A stretch of DNA of 47,844 bases, from positions 1-47,844 of the forward strand of contig JAJFLY010000020.1 of assembly GCA_021772455.1 (NCBI GenBank). The letters are read 5' to 3'. Each line of letters opens with the position of its first letter. Positions within the stretch are counted from its first letter, which is position 1. The translations under genes were made by a program, and so were the position numbers. This DNA comes from Chlamydiota bacterium. GTDB lineage: Bacteria; Chlamydiota; Chlamydiia; Chlamydiales; JAAKFR01. Shown here piece after piece: positions 8,710-16,605 of this stretch. Under the pieces are notes generated by a model. That model was not told where the DNA came from. It saw only the letters and a list, made by a program, of their open reading frames with translations, and did no database searches.

Positions 8710-9178
8710 CTACAAAACCCTCATTGAAAAGAGCATTTCCCCCTTATACATATTGGGTATTAATTTACTAACGTGCCGCAAGTTAGCGGAATTCTTGGAA
8801 AAAATCCTAATTGACTTAAGATGAACCTCGATTTCCCTGCGCTTATCACAAATACTTTTTAGACTACCCCCAAACAGCTGTTTCCACCTCGACATCATAC
8901 TTTCTACTATCACTCGCCTACTATAGCCTACAAGTTTACCCCACAATGATTTAGCAGATTTATCACCGCCCAGAGCTTGAATAATCTTGATAGCGTCATT
9001 TCTGAGCGAATGAAGCACATGACTTTGATCAATTCATCTCTGTAAACGAGGGGATGGCCATTTTTTTCTCTTTCTTAGCTGCCCAATTTTCAAGGGCTTG
9101 TGGAGTGACCCACAAATTGATGTTGCCACGATTTACAAGTGTTTTGTTATACTTACTCCAATCACGTTTGTGATGCAT
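8710..9178 (-). pseudogene. IS5-family transposase, internally deleted and frameshifted
   Basis: From an ATG at 9178 (with GGAGG upstream) the frame reads MHHKRDWSKYNKTLVNRGNI and on to LWVTPQALENWAAKK, the usual N-terminus of IS5-type DDE transposases. A run of seven A's near 9062 then shifts the frame: the +1 frame continues HPLVYRDELIKVM. After about 9020 a third frame gives the typical C-terminus with GYSRRVIVESMMSRWKQLFG and KRREIEVHLKS. The middle, including the DDE catalytic core, is missing. Hence a dead remnant. Confidence 0.75.
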
Positions 9179-9217
9179 GGGTTTACCTCCGGTTTGGTTA
9201 CCAATGAGCGTAAACCC
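9179..9217 (-). promoter_or_regulatory. Hairpin sequestering the transposase ribosome binding site
   Basis: GGGTTTAC (9179-9186) is an exact inverted repeat of GTAAACCC (9210-9217). On the minus strand the stem lies beside GGAGG and directly against the ATG at 9178, as in insertion sequences that block translation of read-through transcripts. The pairing is seen; the role is inference. Confidence 0.4.
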
Positions 9218-9328
9218 GTGCTTTTCTTTTTCTCAATAAAATACTTGCTGTTAAGAAAGAAGCACCTGATTCGCTCAGCCATGCTATCGCATGTCCTTGC
9301 AGACAGGCGGGGCTCGCCACTCAATTGG

Positions 9329-9344
9329 GGTTATGCAACAACCC
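9329..9344 (+). repeat. Short direct repeat, right copy (GGTTATGCAACAACCC)
   Basis: Identical to 493-508 and in the same orientation. Here it sits in a perfect GGGGTT/AACCCC dyad. It lies about 150 bases upstream of the broken transposase start and 75 bases before mscL. It could be the outer end of the IS or the right boundary of the accessory block. Apart from the transposase 5' hairpin, I see nothing else in 9218-9400. Confidence 0.5.
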
Positions 9345-9417
9345 CCCACCGATATTACCGACAGGTGGCAACTTAGGTTTTGATGAAAAAAAAGATAAAG
9401 TTTAATAACATGAAATT

Positions 9418-9840
9418 ATGAAATGGATTAATCATCGCACCTTTCAAAGGGTCGTAGCTCAAACCAATATCTTTGACACAGCCATCGGTTTTGCCGTGGC
9501 CGTCTCTTTTATTAAACTCGTCAATACCTTTGTCACCTCGCTACTCACCCCTGTGCTTGGGGGAGTGATAGGCGGAAAAAGTCTCTCTCAATACAAACTG
9601 ATATTTACTTTCCCTATTAATGGAAATGAACCTGTTTTGTTTGAGTATGGCACGTTCCTTGATGTCTGCATCGAGTTTTTTTTCGTGGTTCTATTTGTCT
9701 ATTGGACTGCAAGATTGGTCCTTCGCATCAAAAAAAGAGGGATTGAAGCCATCGAAAAACAGAAACCCTGTGCAGAATGCGCGATGCAGATTCCGGAAAA
9801 AGCAAAAACATGTCCCTATTGCCAAACTGAACTTTGTTGA
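9418..9840 (+). CDS. mscL: Large-conductance mechanosensitive channel with C-terminal zinc ribbon
   Basis: A protein of 140 residues in the inner membrane that opens under membrane tension to release solutes during hypo-osmotic shock. TM1 (about 18-46) carries NIFDTAIGFAVAVSFIKLVN, matching the MscL pore helix consensus. A periplasmic loop and TM2 (about 80-103) follow. After TM2 the tail is not the usual coiled bundle alone: CAECAMQIPEKAKTCPYC (about 119-136) is a four-Cys zinc ribbon. No clear ribosome binding site is visible. TTGATG (9380) and TAATAA (9403) with a 17-base spacer could be a promoter giving an almost leaderless message. The family call is firm. Confidence 0.9.
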   Translation: MKWINHRTFQRVVAQTNIFDTAIGFAVAVSFIKLVNTFVTSLLTPVLGGVIGGKSLSQYKLIFTFPINGNEPVLFEYGTFLDVCIEFFFVVLFVYWTARLVLRIKKRGIEAIEKQKPCAECAMQIPEKAKTCPYCQTELC

Positions 9841-9875
9841 ATTACTTACAAACAATCATTTCACCAGGAGAGATC

Positions 9876-9941
9876 ATGGAACGGATTAAAAATATTTTTT
9901 TGGCCACACCACCTGAACCACTTCCTCCTCTACCTGAATAA
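9876..9941 (+). CDS. Possible 21-residue proline-rich peptide after mscL
   Basis: An ATG at 9876 is preceded by AGGAG with six bases of spacing. The 21 codons start MERIKNIFLATPPE and end in a Pro/Leu-rich tail before a TAA. It starts 36 bases after the mscL stop, so it could be co-transcribed. It overlaps the 3' end of the convergent hydrolase gene by 12 bases. The good ribosome binding site is the only support beyond the open frame. Function unknown. Confidence 0.35.
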   Translation: MERIKNIFLATPPEPLPPLPE

Positions 9942-11009
9942 GCTCTTTGAAATATCCAACGCTGTCTGCTTCCCCTCCACTTTCATGTGTAGAATGGACT
10001 CACTGTTAAGGTCGAATTGATTCAAATCAAGATAGCGAATCGCTTGATCGTTATAAGAACGGTAGTAGTACCTTAAAGATTTTGGATCTTTGACCGATGT
10101 CAGCAAAGTACTATCATATGAGAAACCTTTTTTCTCTTTCTCTCTGACAACTCCTGCAGGAATATCAAACTGATTTAGAATATGAAACGTTTCAAAGACC
10201 GCATCTTCAGGAGTTTTAGAGGGAAGCGCAGCTGCTGAAAAGAATGTTGCACGCACAAACCGTGAGGTAGGAGTAAAATCTCCTGGCAACCCAACTAGGC
10301 CAGACCCCTGACCAAAAGGTGCCAATTCCAATCCTTTCAAAGAAATGGGGTCCACATTGTAGACGTTTAAGTTGATGGAATTCCGCAAATTTGTGAGGTG
10401 CCACTCAAAAGTTGGTGAGTTCGTGAACACGCCGATTGGGTTGTCATGTTGGACCAGTTTTCCCTTTAGCGGCTCAATCACAAGGCTGGCTCCCGTTGTA
10501 TCATAGACAATATAATGCATAGGAGGAGGAGTCGTTCCCCAGCTTTTACTCACAGTCGGGGCAATAATAACAGAGGATAAGGCCTCTTTAACCTCAGCGA
10601 CAGTGGCAAATTGTGTGAGAATCCAGTTAGGAAATTCTACAGGAGAAACAGCTTGGTGTGCATTAGATTGGTTCACAGCTTCGTAATCGGCATACCCGGG
10701 GAAGTAAAAGGCTGCCGCAACTAGGCCTTTTTCATTGATCCCATCCATTAAGACCTGCTCTTCAAAGCAATAAATCCCGATGGAAGCATATTTCGATTGG
10801 TACCCCATCCCCTTCCCTTTTGGGATGTTCCCAACAAATTGGTAATTTCTTGGTATCAGGGCAACACTCATCTCAATATTGCTACCAAATTCCACTGTTC
10901 TTCCAGAAATTGACGTTCCATCCTCAGCTTTTAGTTGCACCCCTGTGCACCCTATCAGCTCCTGAGTGAGTAAGGCGAACATCGACAAAAAAAAGAAAAT
11001 AGCTTTCAT
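9930..11009 (-). CDS. Exported choloylglycine hydrolase / penicillin V acylase family enzyme
   Basis: An Ntn-hydrolase of 359 residues that would cleave linear amides such as conjugated bile salts, penicillin V or N-acyl homoserine lactones. The signal peptide ends just before Cys21 in LIGCTGVQLK, and removal would expose the catalytic N-terminal Cys. Arg37 lies 16 residues after it, as the family's Arg18 lies after Cys2. Glu40 occupies the place of the family's catalytic-site Asp. TNSP and SRFVRA supply the usual later Asn and Arg. The start has AAGGAG upstream. It acts outside the cytoplasm by prediction. The substrate cannot be told. The gene is monocistronic and divergent from the glycan cluster. 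Confidence 0.85.
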   Translation of the reverse strand: MKAIFFFLSMFALLTQELIGCTGVQLKAEDGTSISGRTVEFGSNIEMSVALIPRNYQFVGNIPKGKGMGYQSKYASIGIYCFEEQVLMDGINEKGLVAAAFYFPGYADYEAVNQSNAHQAVSPVEFPNWILTQFATVAEVKEALSSVIIAPTVSKSWGTTPPPMHYIVYDTTGASLVIEPLKGKLVQHDNPIGVFTNSPTFEWHLTNLRNSINLNVYNVDPISLKGLELAPFGQGSGLVGLPGDFTPTSRFVRATFFSAAALPSKTPEDAVFETFHILNQFDIPAGVVREKEKKGFSYDSTLLTSVKDPKSLRYYYRSYNDQAIRYLDLNQFDLNSESILHMKVEGKQTALDISKSLFR

Positions 11010-11151
11010 AAATTGCTCCTTGTATTAAACTAAATGGACCACATTGTGTTATTTCAGTCAATTTTTTAAGAATTATTCGTCAAGTCACATAACAACACCC
11101 TTGCGAGAGAAAAATGATTCTGATTTACTCGTTGAAAAATGTGAGGAAATA

Positions 11152-11949
11152 ATGATTCAAACATGCCGCGTATGTGATGGACAGCTCTCTCACAAATTTC
11201 AAAAAACACAACTCACATACGACGTCTCCTATCTAGAATGTCAAACATGCCACTCTCTGCAAACTGAAACACCTTACTGGCTTGAAGAGGCCTACAGTAA
11301 GCTCAATTTTGCCATCGATACAGGTATGGCTTCACGAACTATCTATACATCAAAGCTTGCACTGGGATTGAGCTTGCTATCCAATTTCCATGCCGACGAT
11401 TTATGCATCGATTTTGGAGGAGGAACAGGACTTTTTACCCGACTACTAAGAGATGCAGGGCTCAATGCTTTTTGGGACGATAAATACTGCAAAAATGTGT
11501 TTAGCCTCGGTTTTGAAAAGGTGCTGCCGACAAACGAGCCTATCAAACTCATCACCGCGTTTGAGGTTTTAGAGCACCTCCCCTCTCCCCTCGAAACCCT
11601 AGAGTCAATTTTGGGCAATAATCCCGACTATTTTCTCTGCTCCACCAAACTTTATTCAGGTCAGGGATCTGAGTGGTGGTATCTTCTAAATGATGGACAA
11701 CACGTCCAGTTTTATAGTATGAAAGGGCTGGAGCTTCTTGCGGATAGGTTTGGATACCATCTTCAAACCGACAGAAATAGCTTTCACCTCTTTTCTCAAA
11801 AACCCTTCCCTCCGAAATTCCTAAAAAAAGTGATCAAAAAAGCGGAAGATATCCGTCTACAAAAACACCTTCAGAAAAAGTTTTCAACACGTACTCAGAA
11901 GGACCGCGAATATCTATTCCATCGCAAAGATGCTGTAATCAGCGCGTGA
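11152..11949 (+). CDS. Class I SAM-dependent methyltransferase with N-terminal zinc-binding motif
   Basis: A protein of 265 residues from an ATG at 11152 with GAGGAA upstream; the frame is open further up but without a better site. The N-terminus CRVCDG...CQTCHS is a four-Cys zinc motif seen in sugar C-methyltransferase-like proteins. The SAM site LCIDFGGGTGLFTRLLRDAG and TAFEVLEHLPSPLETL follow. It is the first of three rightward genes overlapping or abutting one another (the next GTG overlaps its TGA), all apparently glycan-related, so a sugar or lipid-linked glycan substrate is likely. Family call good, substrate unknown. Confidence 0.8.
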   Translation: MIQTCRVCDGQLSHKFQKTQLTYDVSYLECQTCHSLQTETPYWLEEAYSKLNFAIDTGMASRTIYTSKLALGLSLLSNFHADDLCIDFGGGTGLFTRLLRDAGLNAFWDDKYCKNVFSLGFEKVLPTNEPIKLITAFEVLEHLPSPLETLESILGNNPDYFLCSTKLYSGQGSEWWYLLNDGQHVQFYSMKGLELLADRFGYHLQTDRNSFHLFSQKPFPPKFLKKVIKKAEDIRLQKHLQKKFSTRTQKDREYLFHRKDAVISA

Positions 11950-13121
11950 AAAGAAAACAAAAAAAACAGATTGTCGTCTTGACAGATGGGTTTCTAAACT
12001 GGAATGGCGGTGTCGATTTTATTACGATGAACATCACAGCTCTTTTAGCAGCTCACTCTCCTGAAACGTCACAGATCACACTTGTTTTCCCTGAGAAAAA
12101 ATTTTTCTCTAACAAGATGCGTCTTCTATTACGCCTCCCGTTCTTAAGAAAATGGCTCTCCAAACAGACCATCGAGCGCGATCCCTTGCTCTTGGGTTTC
12201 AACCACAACCGGGTCTGCTTTGCCCGTTTTGGTAAAAAACGGATTAAACGCCTTCTCACAAAACTGAAAGCCGATTCTGCCCTTTTTTGCTGGAGCGATA
12301 CGCCTGTCGAAGCAAAGCGCGCAGTCGGCTACTACCCGGACCTGCAGCACCGCTACTATCCAAATTTTTTTACCCCTGCAGAATGTGCAAATAGAGATCG
12401 AACTATCGAAAGGATCTTGCGCATGCGAAATGCTCTTTTGGTCACCTCAGAGTCGGTAAAAAATGATCTCAAAAAATTTTACCCCACTACAACGTGTACC
12501 CTTCTCTCGCTCCCCTTTGCACCGGTTTTACCCAACATTGAATGGTTAGCTCCCCTCTCTTTAAATGTTCAGACCAAATACAAGATTTCTTCCCCCTACT
12601 TCATGATTTCGAATCAATTCTGGATCCATAAAGGACACAAGCAAGCCTTCGAAGCATTAAAAAAACTCCCCTCCGATATTCACCTTGTATGCACAGGGAA
12701 AGAGGATGATTTCCGCTTTCCTACATTCTACAAGGAGATGCTTACTCTTATCGACGAGCTTGGTATCCGAGAGAGAGTACACCTTTTAGGGTTGATCCCA
12801 AAGCGCGAGCAGATTGAGTTAATGAAAGGTGCGAAAGCTCTTGTACAACCCACACTTTTTGAAGGTGTTCCAGGAGGAGGGTCTGTGCAAATAGCGATTG
12901 CTCTTGGGCTTCCAGTCATTGTTTCAGACATCCCTGTAAATCGGGAAATAATAGATGGTGATGTCCATTTTTTCTGCGCTGGCAATAGCCTAGATCTTTT
13001 TGAAAAAATGGAATCTGTATTCAAAACCTCTTCTAAGAGACCTTCCAAAATAAGTTTGCTTCAAAAAAGGGAGGAAAATATTCATAAATTGGGACACGCA
13101 CTCTTAAAATCGGCGGAATAG
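11946..13121 (+). CDS. GT-B glycosyltransferase, family 4 type
   Basis: A protein of 391 residues. It starts with a GTG that overlaps the previous TGA, implying translational coupling. The N-terminal half is a variable acceptor-binding domain. The C-terminal half has the GT4 donor-binding signature: FWIHKGHKQAFEAL, then a region with PTLFEGVPGGGSVQIAIA and GLPVIVSDIPVNREII near 300-330. No membrane segment, so cytoplasmic, acting on a lipid-linked or nucleotide-sugar acceptor. It is the middle gene of a three-gene operon. The sugar and linkage cannot be told. Confidence 0.87.
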   Translation: MKRKQKKQIVVLTDGFLNWNGGVDFITMNITALLAAHSPETSQITLVFPEKKFFSNKMRLLLRLPFLRKWLSKQTIERDPLLLGFNHNRVCFARFGKKRIKRLLTKLKADSALFCWSDTPVEAKRAVGYYPDLQHRYYPNFFTPAECANRDRTIERILRMRNALLVTSESVKNDLKKFYPTTTCTLLSLPFAPVLPNIEWLAPLSLNVQTKYKISSPYFMISNQFWIHKGHKQAFEALKKLPSDIHLVCTGKEDDFRFPTFYKEMLTLIDELGIRERVHLLGLIPKREQIELMKGAKALVQPTLFEGVPGGGSVQIAIALGLPVIVSDIPVNREIIDGDVHFFCAGNSLDLFEKMESVFKTSSKRPSKISLLQKREENIHKLGHALLKSAE

Positions 13122-14135
13122 ATGCAAAAATTTCTTAAAGATCTCACTCTTCTCAACCCCTTGCGCAAAAGACGCCTATTTTTCATCTACACGCACAATA
13201 ACGCGCATGACCGCTTTACAAATGGGCTGAACGCAAATACAGAGATCAGCTATTGGTCCCAGACCGGTTTGAAAGAGGTTGGTATACCGATCTATTTCCT
13301 TCGCCTGCAAGGAGAAAAACCGTGGAGAATCAACCAAATAGGCAGTCAGGATATCGTGATTGGCCACATGGGAGAGACCTATCGAAAAGCATGCTTAAGA
13401 ACAAAAAATGTAATCGTTTTTCAACCATGGGCGGGACATGAAGATCGTAGTCGCGCTGATACACCAAACTGCACTCTACACTCTGTTGAACTCAAAGACT
13501 ACTCATATGCAAAATCGCTTATTTTCCTTACGAGCGAGTTTAACGTAAAAAAGTACGTCGAAACAAATACGAATTTTTGGTTTGACGTCTGTCAAAAAAA
13601 TCGCGTGCGCTTTGTCCATCAACCAATCGACCTAGAGAGATTCTCTCGTTGCAAAACCACGTATGAGACCAATAATTTCCTCTATATAGGTAATAATCTA
13701 CACATGAAATGTCTGGATGATACCCGCAGACTCGTTCGAGAGCTTAAAAGGAAACTCACGATTTATGGCCTAGAGGGGAAAAAAATCAATAATCTCGACA
13801 CTGCGACAGTGGGCAAGCTCCCTGAGTTTGCTGATTTTTTCATTCAGCCTGGCATGTGGGAGGCGCAGTGTGTCTCGATTTTAGAGGCAGCTGCGCGCGG
13901 ATTTATTCCGGTTGTTTCACCAGAAACCGGCTACCCCTATGACCACCCCTATCTCCTTAAATATGGAGATCACGCTTACAATCTTCAAACGCTGCAAGGA
14001 CTTCTCAAAACAACTCCTCAGGAGAGAAAAGAGCTTGCCGATCATCTCCATAGCTCCCTTGTGAATGATCCAAACCATAATAACTGGAAAAAACTCACAG
14101 ACGTTCTTGTTGAAGAAGTTAAGAGGCTTTTGTAA
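13122..14135 (+). CDS. GT-B-like glycosyltransferase
   Basis: A protein of 337 residues whose ATG follows the previous TAG with no gap (TAGATG). The C-terminal part has the glycosyltransferase donor-site pattern FIQPGMWEAQCVSILEAAAR and GFIPVVSPETGYPYD near 240-280, like GT4/GT1 enzymes, with FLYIGNNLHMKCLDD as the start of the second Rossmann domain. The N-terminal domain is divergent. It is the last gene of the methyltransferase-GT-GT operon and its 3' end overlaps the convergent glycosyltransferase by 17 bases. Family good, specificity unknown. Confidence 0.75.
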   Translation: MQKFLKDLTLLNPLRKRRLFFIYTHNNAHDRFTNGLNANTEISYWSQTGLKEVGIPIYFLRLQGEKPWRINQIGSQDIVIGHMGETYRKACLRTKNVIVFQPWAGHEDRSRADTPNCTLHSVELKDYSYAKSLIFLTSEFNVKKYVETNTNFWFDVCQKNRVRFVHQPIDLERFSRCKTTYETNNFLYIGNNLHMKCLDDTRRLVRELKRKLTIYGLEGKKINNLDTATVGKLPEFADFFIQPGMWEAQCVSILEAAARGFIPVVSPETGYPYDHPYLLKYGDHAYNLQTLQGLLKTTPQERKELADHLHSSLVNDPNHNNWKKLTDVLVEEVKRLL

Positions 14136-15102
14136 AGGGAAGCGCACACTTTTGATAGAGAAGCTTGGCATAAAGGCGCAATCGTTTCTTTTTCTCTTTT
14201 CTCAGTCTCTCTTGTAAAAAGGTAATGGCAAGAGAGCGCATTCCTCTTTTATTTTCCTGCACCCTCTTTGGGAAGTGGAAATCGGCAGGCAAGCGCGCCT
14301 TTTGGAAATCTTCCCTCTTCATCGTTCCATGAATATAAAACTCTCTTTCGCTTAAACCCGGATCAAAATCCCGCGCGGCATCACCATGCGTCCCCCCTCC
14401 ACAGCCACAATTCCATACGAGTGAGCGGTAGGGGAAAAGGGTAAGAGCGTTCGCCTTAAAGTTCGCATACATCCACCGTGGCCCCCACGCCTTCCATTTT
14501 CCGGTGAGTGTTTTATAAAGCCCCTTTGAAAAAGGCATCGAGCCGAGACAATCGTATCGATAGCGCTGCTTTTTATCCTTCATGAACTCTTCCCAACCGG
14601 GGCACTCCCAATCGAAATGGTCCCACGCTCGCTTCCATGTGGCCCATCCCCAAATAAAGGGCGCACTTAAAAAAAAAGTTTGTGGCTCAGGAGGTTGAGA
14701 TCCAAAATGTATAAACCCAGAGGCCATAAAAACTCTGTGATCGTTTTCGTATTTCTCAAGAGCGTCGCACATAAAGGGGAGAAAATCGGGGGAGATCAGC
14801 ACGTCATCCTCGATAATAATCGCGCGCCCATACGTGTTACACAGTTGAGAGATTCCTTCAGTGATGTTACGGAATCCGTAGTTGCGTTCCCGCTCAATAA
14901 CGGTCCCTCTACCAAAGCTGTGAGCGACAGCGCGCGTCTGCGCAACCCCCTCTTCCTGACCGGGTTTTGAAGCAGCATCACAGAAGATATAGAGGGGTAA
15001 TTCTTGCTTTAGAAAGCGCTCCGACTCCCGAATTGCTTCAAGGGCAGCTCTTAAATGCTCAGGACGCTTATGTCCAAAAACGGCAATGGGTGGAAAAGAC
15101 AT
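14119..15102 (-). CDS. GT-A glycosyltransferase (GNT-I / HlpA-like)
   Basis: A protein of 327 residues with a GT-A fold. It begins PPIAVFGHKRPEHLRAALEAI, then LPLYIFCDA. IIIEDDVLISPDFLPFMCDAL near 95-115 carries the metal-binding acidic motif. APFIWGWATWKRAWDHFDW near 145-163 is typical of this branch, which in bacteria often sits in LPS or capsule loci. No signal peptide or TM, so cytoplasmic. It converges on the GT operon. A perfect 20-base palindrome lies 24 bases upstream of its start. The sugar transferred is unknown. Confidence 0.82.
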   Translation of the reverse strand: MSFPPIAVFGHKRPEHLRAALEAIRESERFLKQELPLYIFCDAASKPGQEEGVAQTRAVAHSFGRGTVIERERNYGFRNITEGISQLCNTYGRAIIIEDDVLISPDFLPFMCDALEKYENDHRVFMASGFIHFGSQPPEPQTFFLSAPFIWGWATWKRAWDHFDWECPGWEEFMKDKKQRYRYDCLGSMPFSKGLYKTLTGKWKAWGPRWMYANFKANALTLFPYRSLVWNCGCGGGTHGDAARDFDPGLSEREFYIHGTMKREDFQKARLPADFHFPKRVQENKRGMRSLAITFLQERLRKEKKKRLRLYAKLLYQKCALPFTKAS

Positions 15103-15126
15103 GGTTCAAAAGTATCAAAATGGAGT

Positions 15127-15146
15127 TGTTTGTGTATACACAAACA
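15127..15146. promoter_or_regulatory. Perfect 20-base palindrome upstream of the GT-A gene
   Basis: TGTTTGTGTATACACAAACA is a perfect dyad with no spacer, 24 bases before the ATG of the leftward glycosyltransferase. Its size and position suit a dimeric-repressor operator. No regulator gene lies next to it. From here to 15437 I see only AT-rich spacer and the possible promoter TTGAAC (15380) / TACAAA (15403) with 17-base spacing for the HD-domain gene. Confidence 0.4.
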
Positions 15147-15437
15147 GATTTTTCGGGCTTCAAAAACATTCAGTTCTTTTGGGCGGCAGAGCAATCGACC
15201 CCAGAAAAATTTTTACAAGAGATTTTAAGCAACTCACAAAACAATACGATCTTTTTCCAACTTTTCTATGGATAAGGTCCTAACCTCCCCCCTACTGCGT
15301 ATTTCTTTGCTACAAGCAACCTTCATTGCACATATATGACCACTAAAGTACAAAATTCTAGGAAATTCTCCGATCTCCCTTGAACAAATTCGCCACCTCG
15401 GTTACAAATATTATTTCTTCCAAAAATTGAGGTAGAA

Positions 15438-16493
15438 ATGATGTCTATTCTTAAATCAAGAATCAGAATCTTGCTCCTTTTACTCCTTCTACTCCCCTCC
15501 ACACTCTCGGCAAGGCAGATTCACACTTTTTATGGCCCGATCGATCTTGAAGAACCGGTCTTGCTTGAACTGATTGACAGCCCCTTTTTTCAAAGGCTAA
15601 GAGCTGTCCACCAATACGGTGTTGCGTACTATACAACCCACAGAGAAGAGTATAGCCGCTACGACCACTCCATAGGAGTTCTTACGATCTTAAAGGCACG
15701 AGGTGCCCCCTTAGTGGAGCAGATTGCAGGTCTTTTGCACGATGTTTCTCACACGGCTTTTTCACACGTTGGAGATTGGGTCGTCGGAATAGAAAACCAA
15801 GAAGAGTGCTTCCAAGACAATATCTACGAGGTCTTCATCCAAAATTGTGAGCTTGTAAACATCCTTCAAAAATATGGATATACTGTCGAACAAATCCTCC
15901 CCGATCTCTTTCCTGCCCTTGAAAGTCCCCTCCCAGAACTTTGTGCAGACCGTATTGATTACAATATTCAAGGGGCCTATCACCAAGGCTTCATCTCCTA
16001 TGATGAGGCAATCGCGATCTTCAAAAACCTCAAGTTTATTGAAAACCGTTGGGTGAGTACAGAGCCTGAGCTCATGAAAAAACTTGCCCGTTTTGCCCTC
16101 TATATGACAGAGAGCTGTTGGGGTAGCCCCACTAACCACGTGATGTCTCGTTGGCTTGCAAATGCGATCACACGATGTATCTCTCTTGGAGGTTTTACTC
16201 CTGCAGAATTCTATTTGGGAACCGATCAAGCGATATGGGATATGCTCATGAGCCAAACGGACAAAGAAATTCGAAGGACTATGCATAAAGTAAAACATCC
16301 CTACTCCTATTTTTCTTTTGTACGTGAATCAGAAGCTGATATCATTGTGAAGAGCAAGTTTCGGGGAATCGATCCCTGGATTCTGCTTGATGGACAGTAC
16401 ATACGTCTTACTGAATACGATCGTTCCTTAGCAAAAGATTTTCAGAGCACGAAGAAGAAAGTCACAACGGGATGGAGCCTTAAAATCCTCTAA
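15438..16493 (+). CDS. HD-domain phosphohydrolase with N-terminal signal or anchor segment
   Basis: A protein of 351 residues. The HD metal site is complete: His77 in RYDHSIGV, His101-Asp102 in LLHDVSHTAFSH, and a later Asp171 in CADRIDY. This layout is that of the dGTPase/SAMHD1-like HD family (FQRLRAVHQYG precedes it, as in those enzymes). Unusually, residues 9-24 are a run of Leu and Ile ending STLSARQ, which reads as a cleavable signal peptide. The domain would then be in the periplasm or secreted, where nucleotides are not the expected substrate. The gene is alone between divergent and downstream glycan genes. Fold firm, location and substrate inferred. Confidence 0.82.
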   Translation: MMSILKSRIRILLLLLLLLPSTLSARQIHTFYGPIDLEEPVLLELIDSPFFQRLRAVHQYGVAYYTTHREEYSRYDHSIGVLTILKARGAPLVEQIAGLLHDVSHTAFSHVGDWVVGIENQEECFQDNIYEVFIQNCELVNILQKYGYTVEQILPDLFPALESPLPELCADRIDYNIQGAYHQGFISYDEAIAIFKNLKFIENRWVSTEPELMKKLARFALYMTESCWGSPTNHVMSRWLANAITRCISLGGFTPAEFYLGTDQAIWDMLMSQTDKEIRRTMHKVKHPYSYFSFVRESEADIIVKSKFRGIDPWILLDGQYIRLTEYDRSLAKDFQSTKKKVTTGWSLKIL

Positions 16494-16605
16494 ACAGGGA
16501 GGGTTCTAATTGGGCAAAAAGCAGCCAAAAGGGGGAAGAGCTATTCTGCAACAATCCCAAACCTTTTTGCTTGTTCTATACTCTTGAAGTTAGTAGTCTG
16601 CCACC

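Noticed and set aside
14967-15275. Rightward 102-codon frame across the GT-A start and its upstream spacer
   Set aside because: Mostly antisense to the GT-A gene, no ribosome site and no family likeness.
15762-16298. Antisense open frame of 178 codons within the HD-domain gene
   Set aside because: The forward frame has a full catalytic HD motif set; the reverse frame has no recognisable features.
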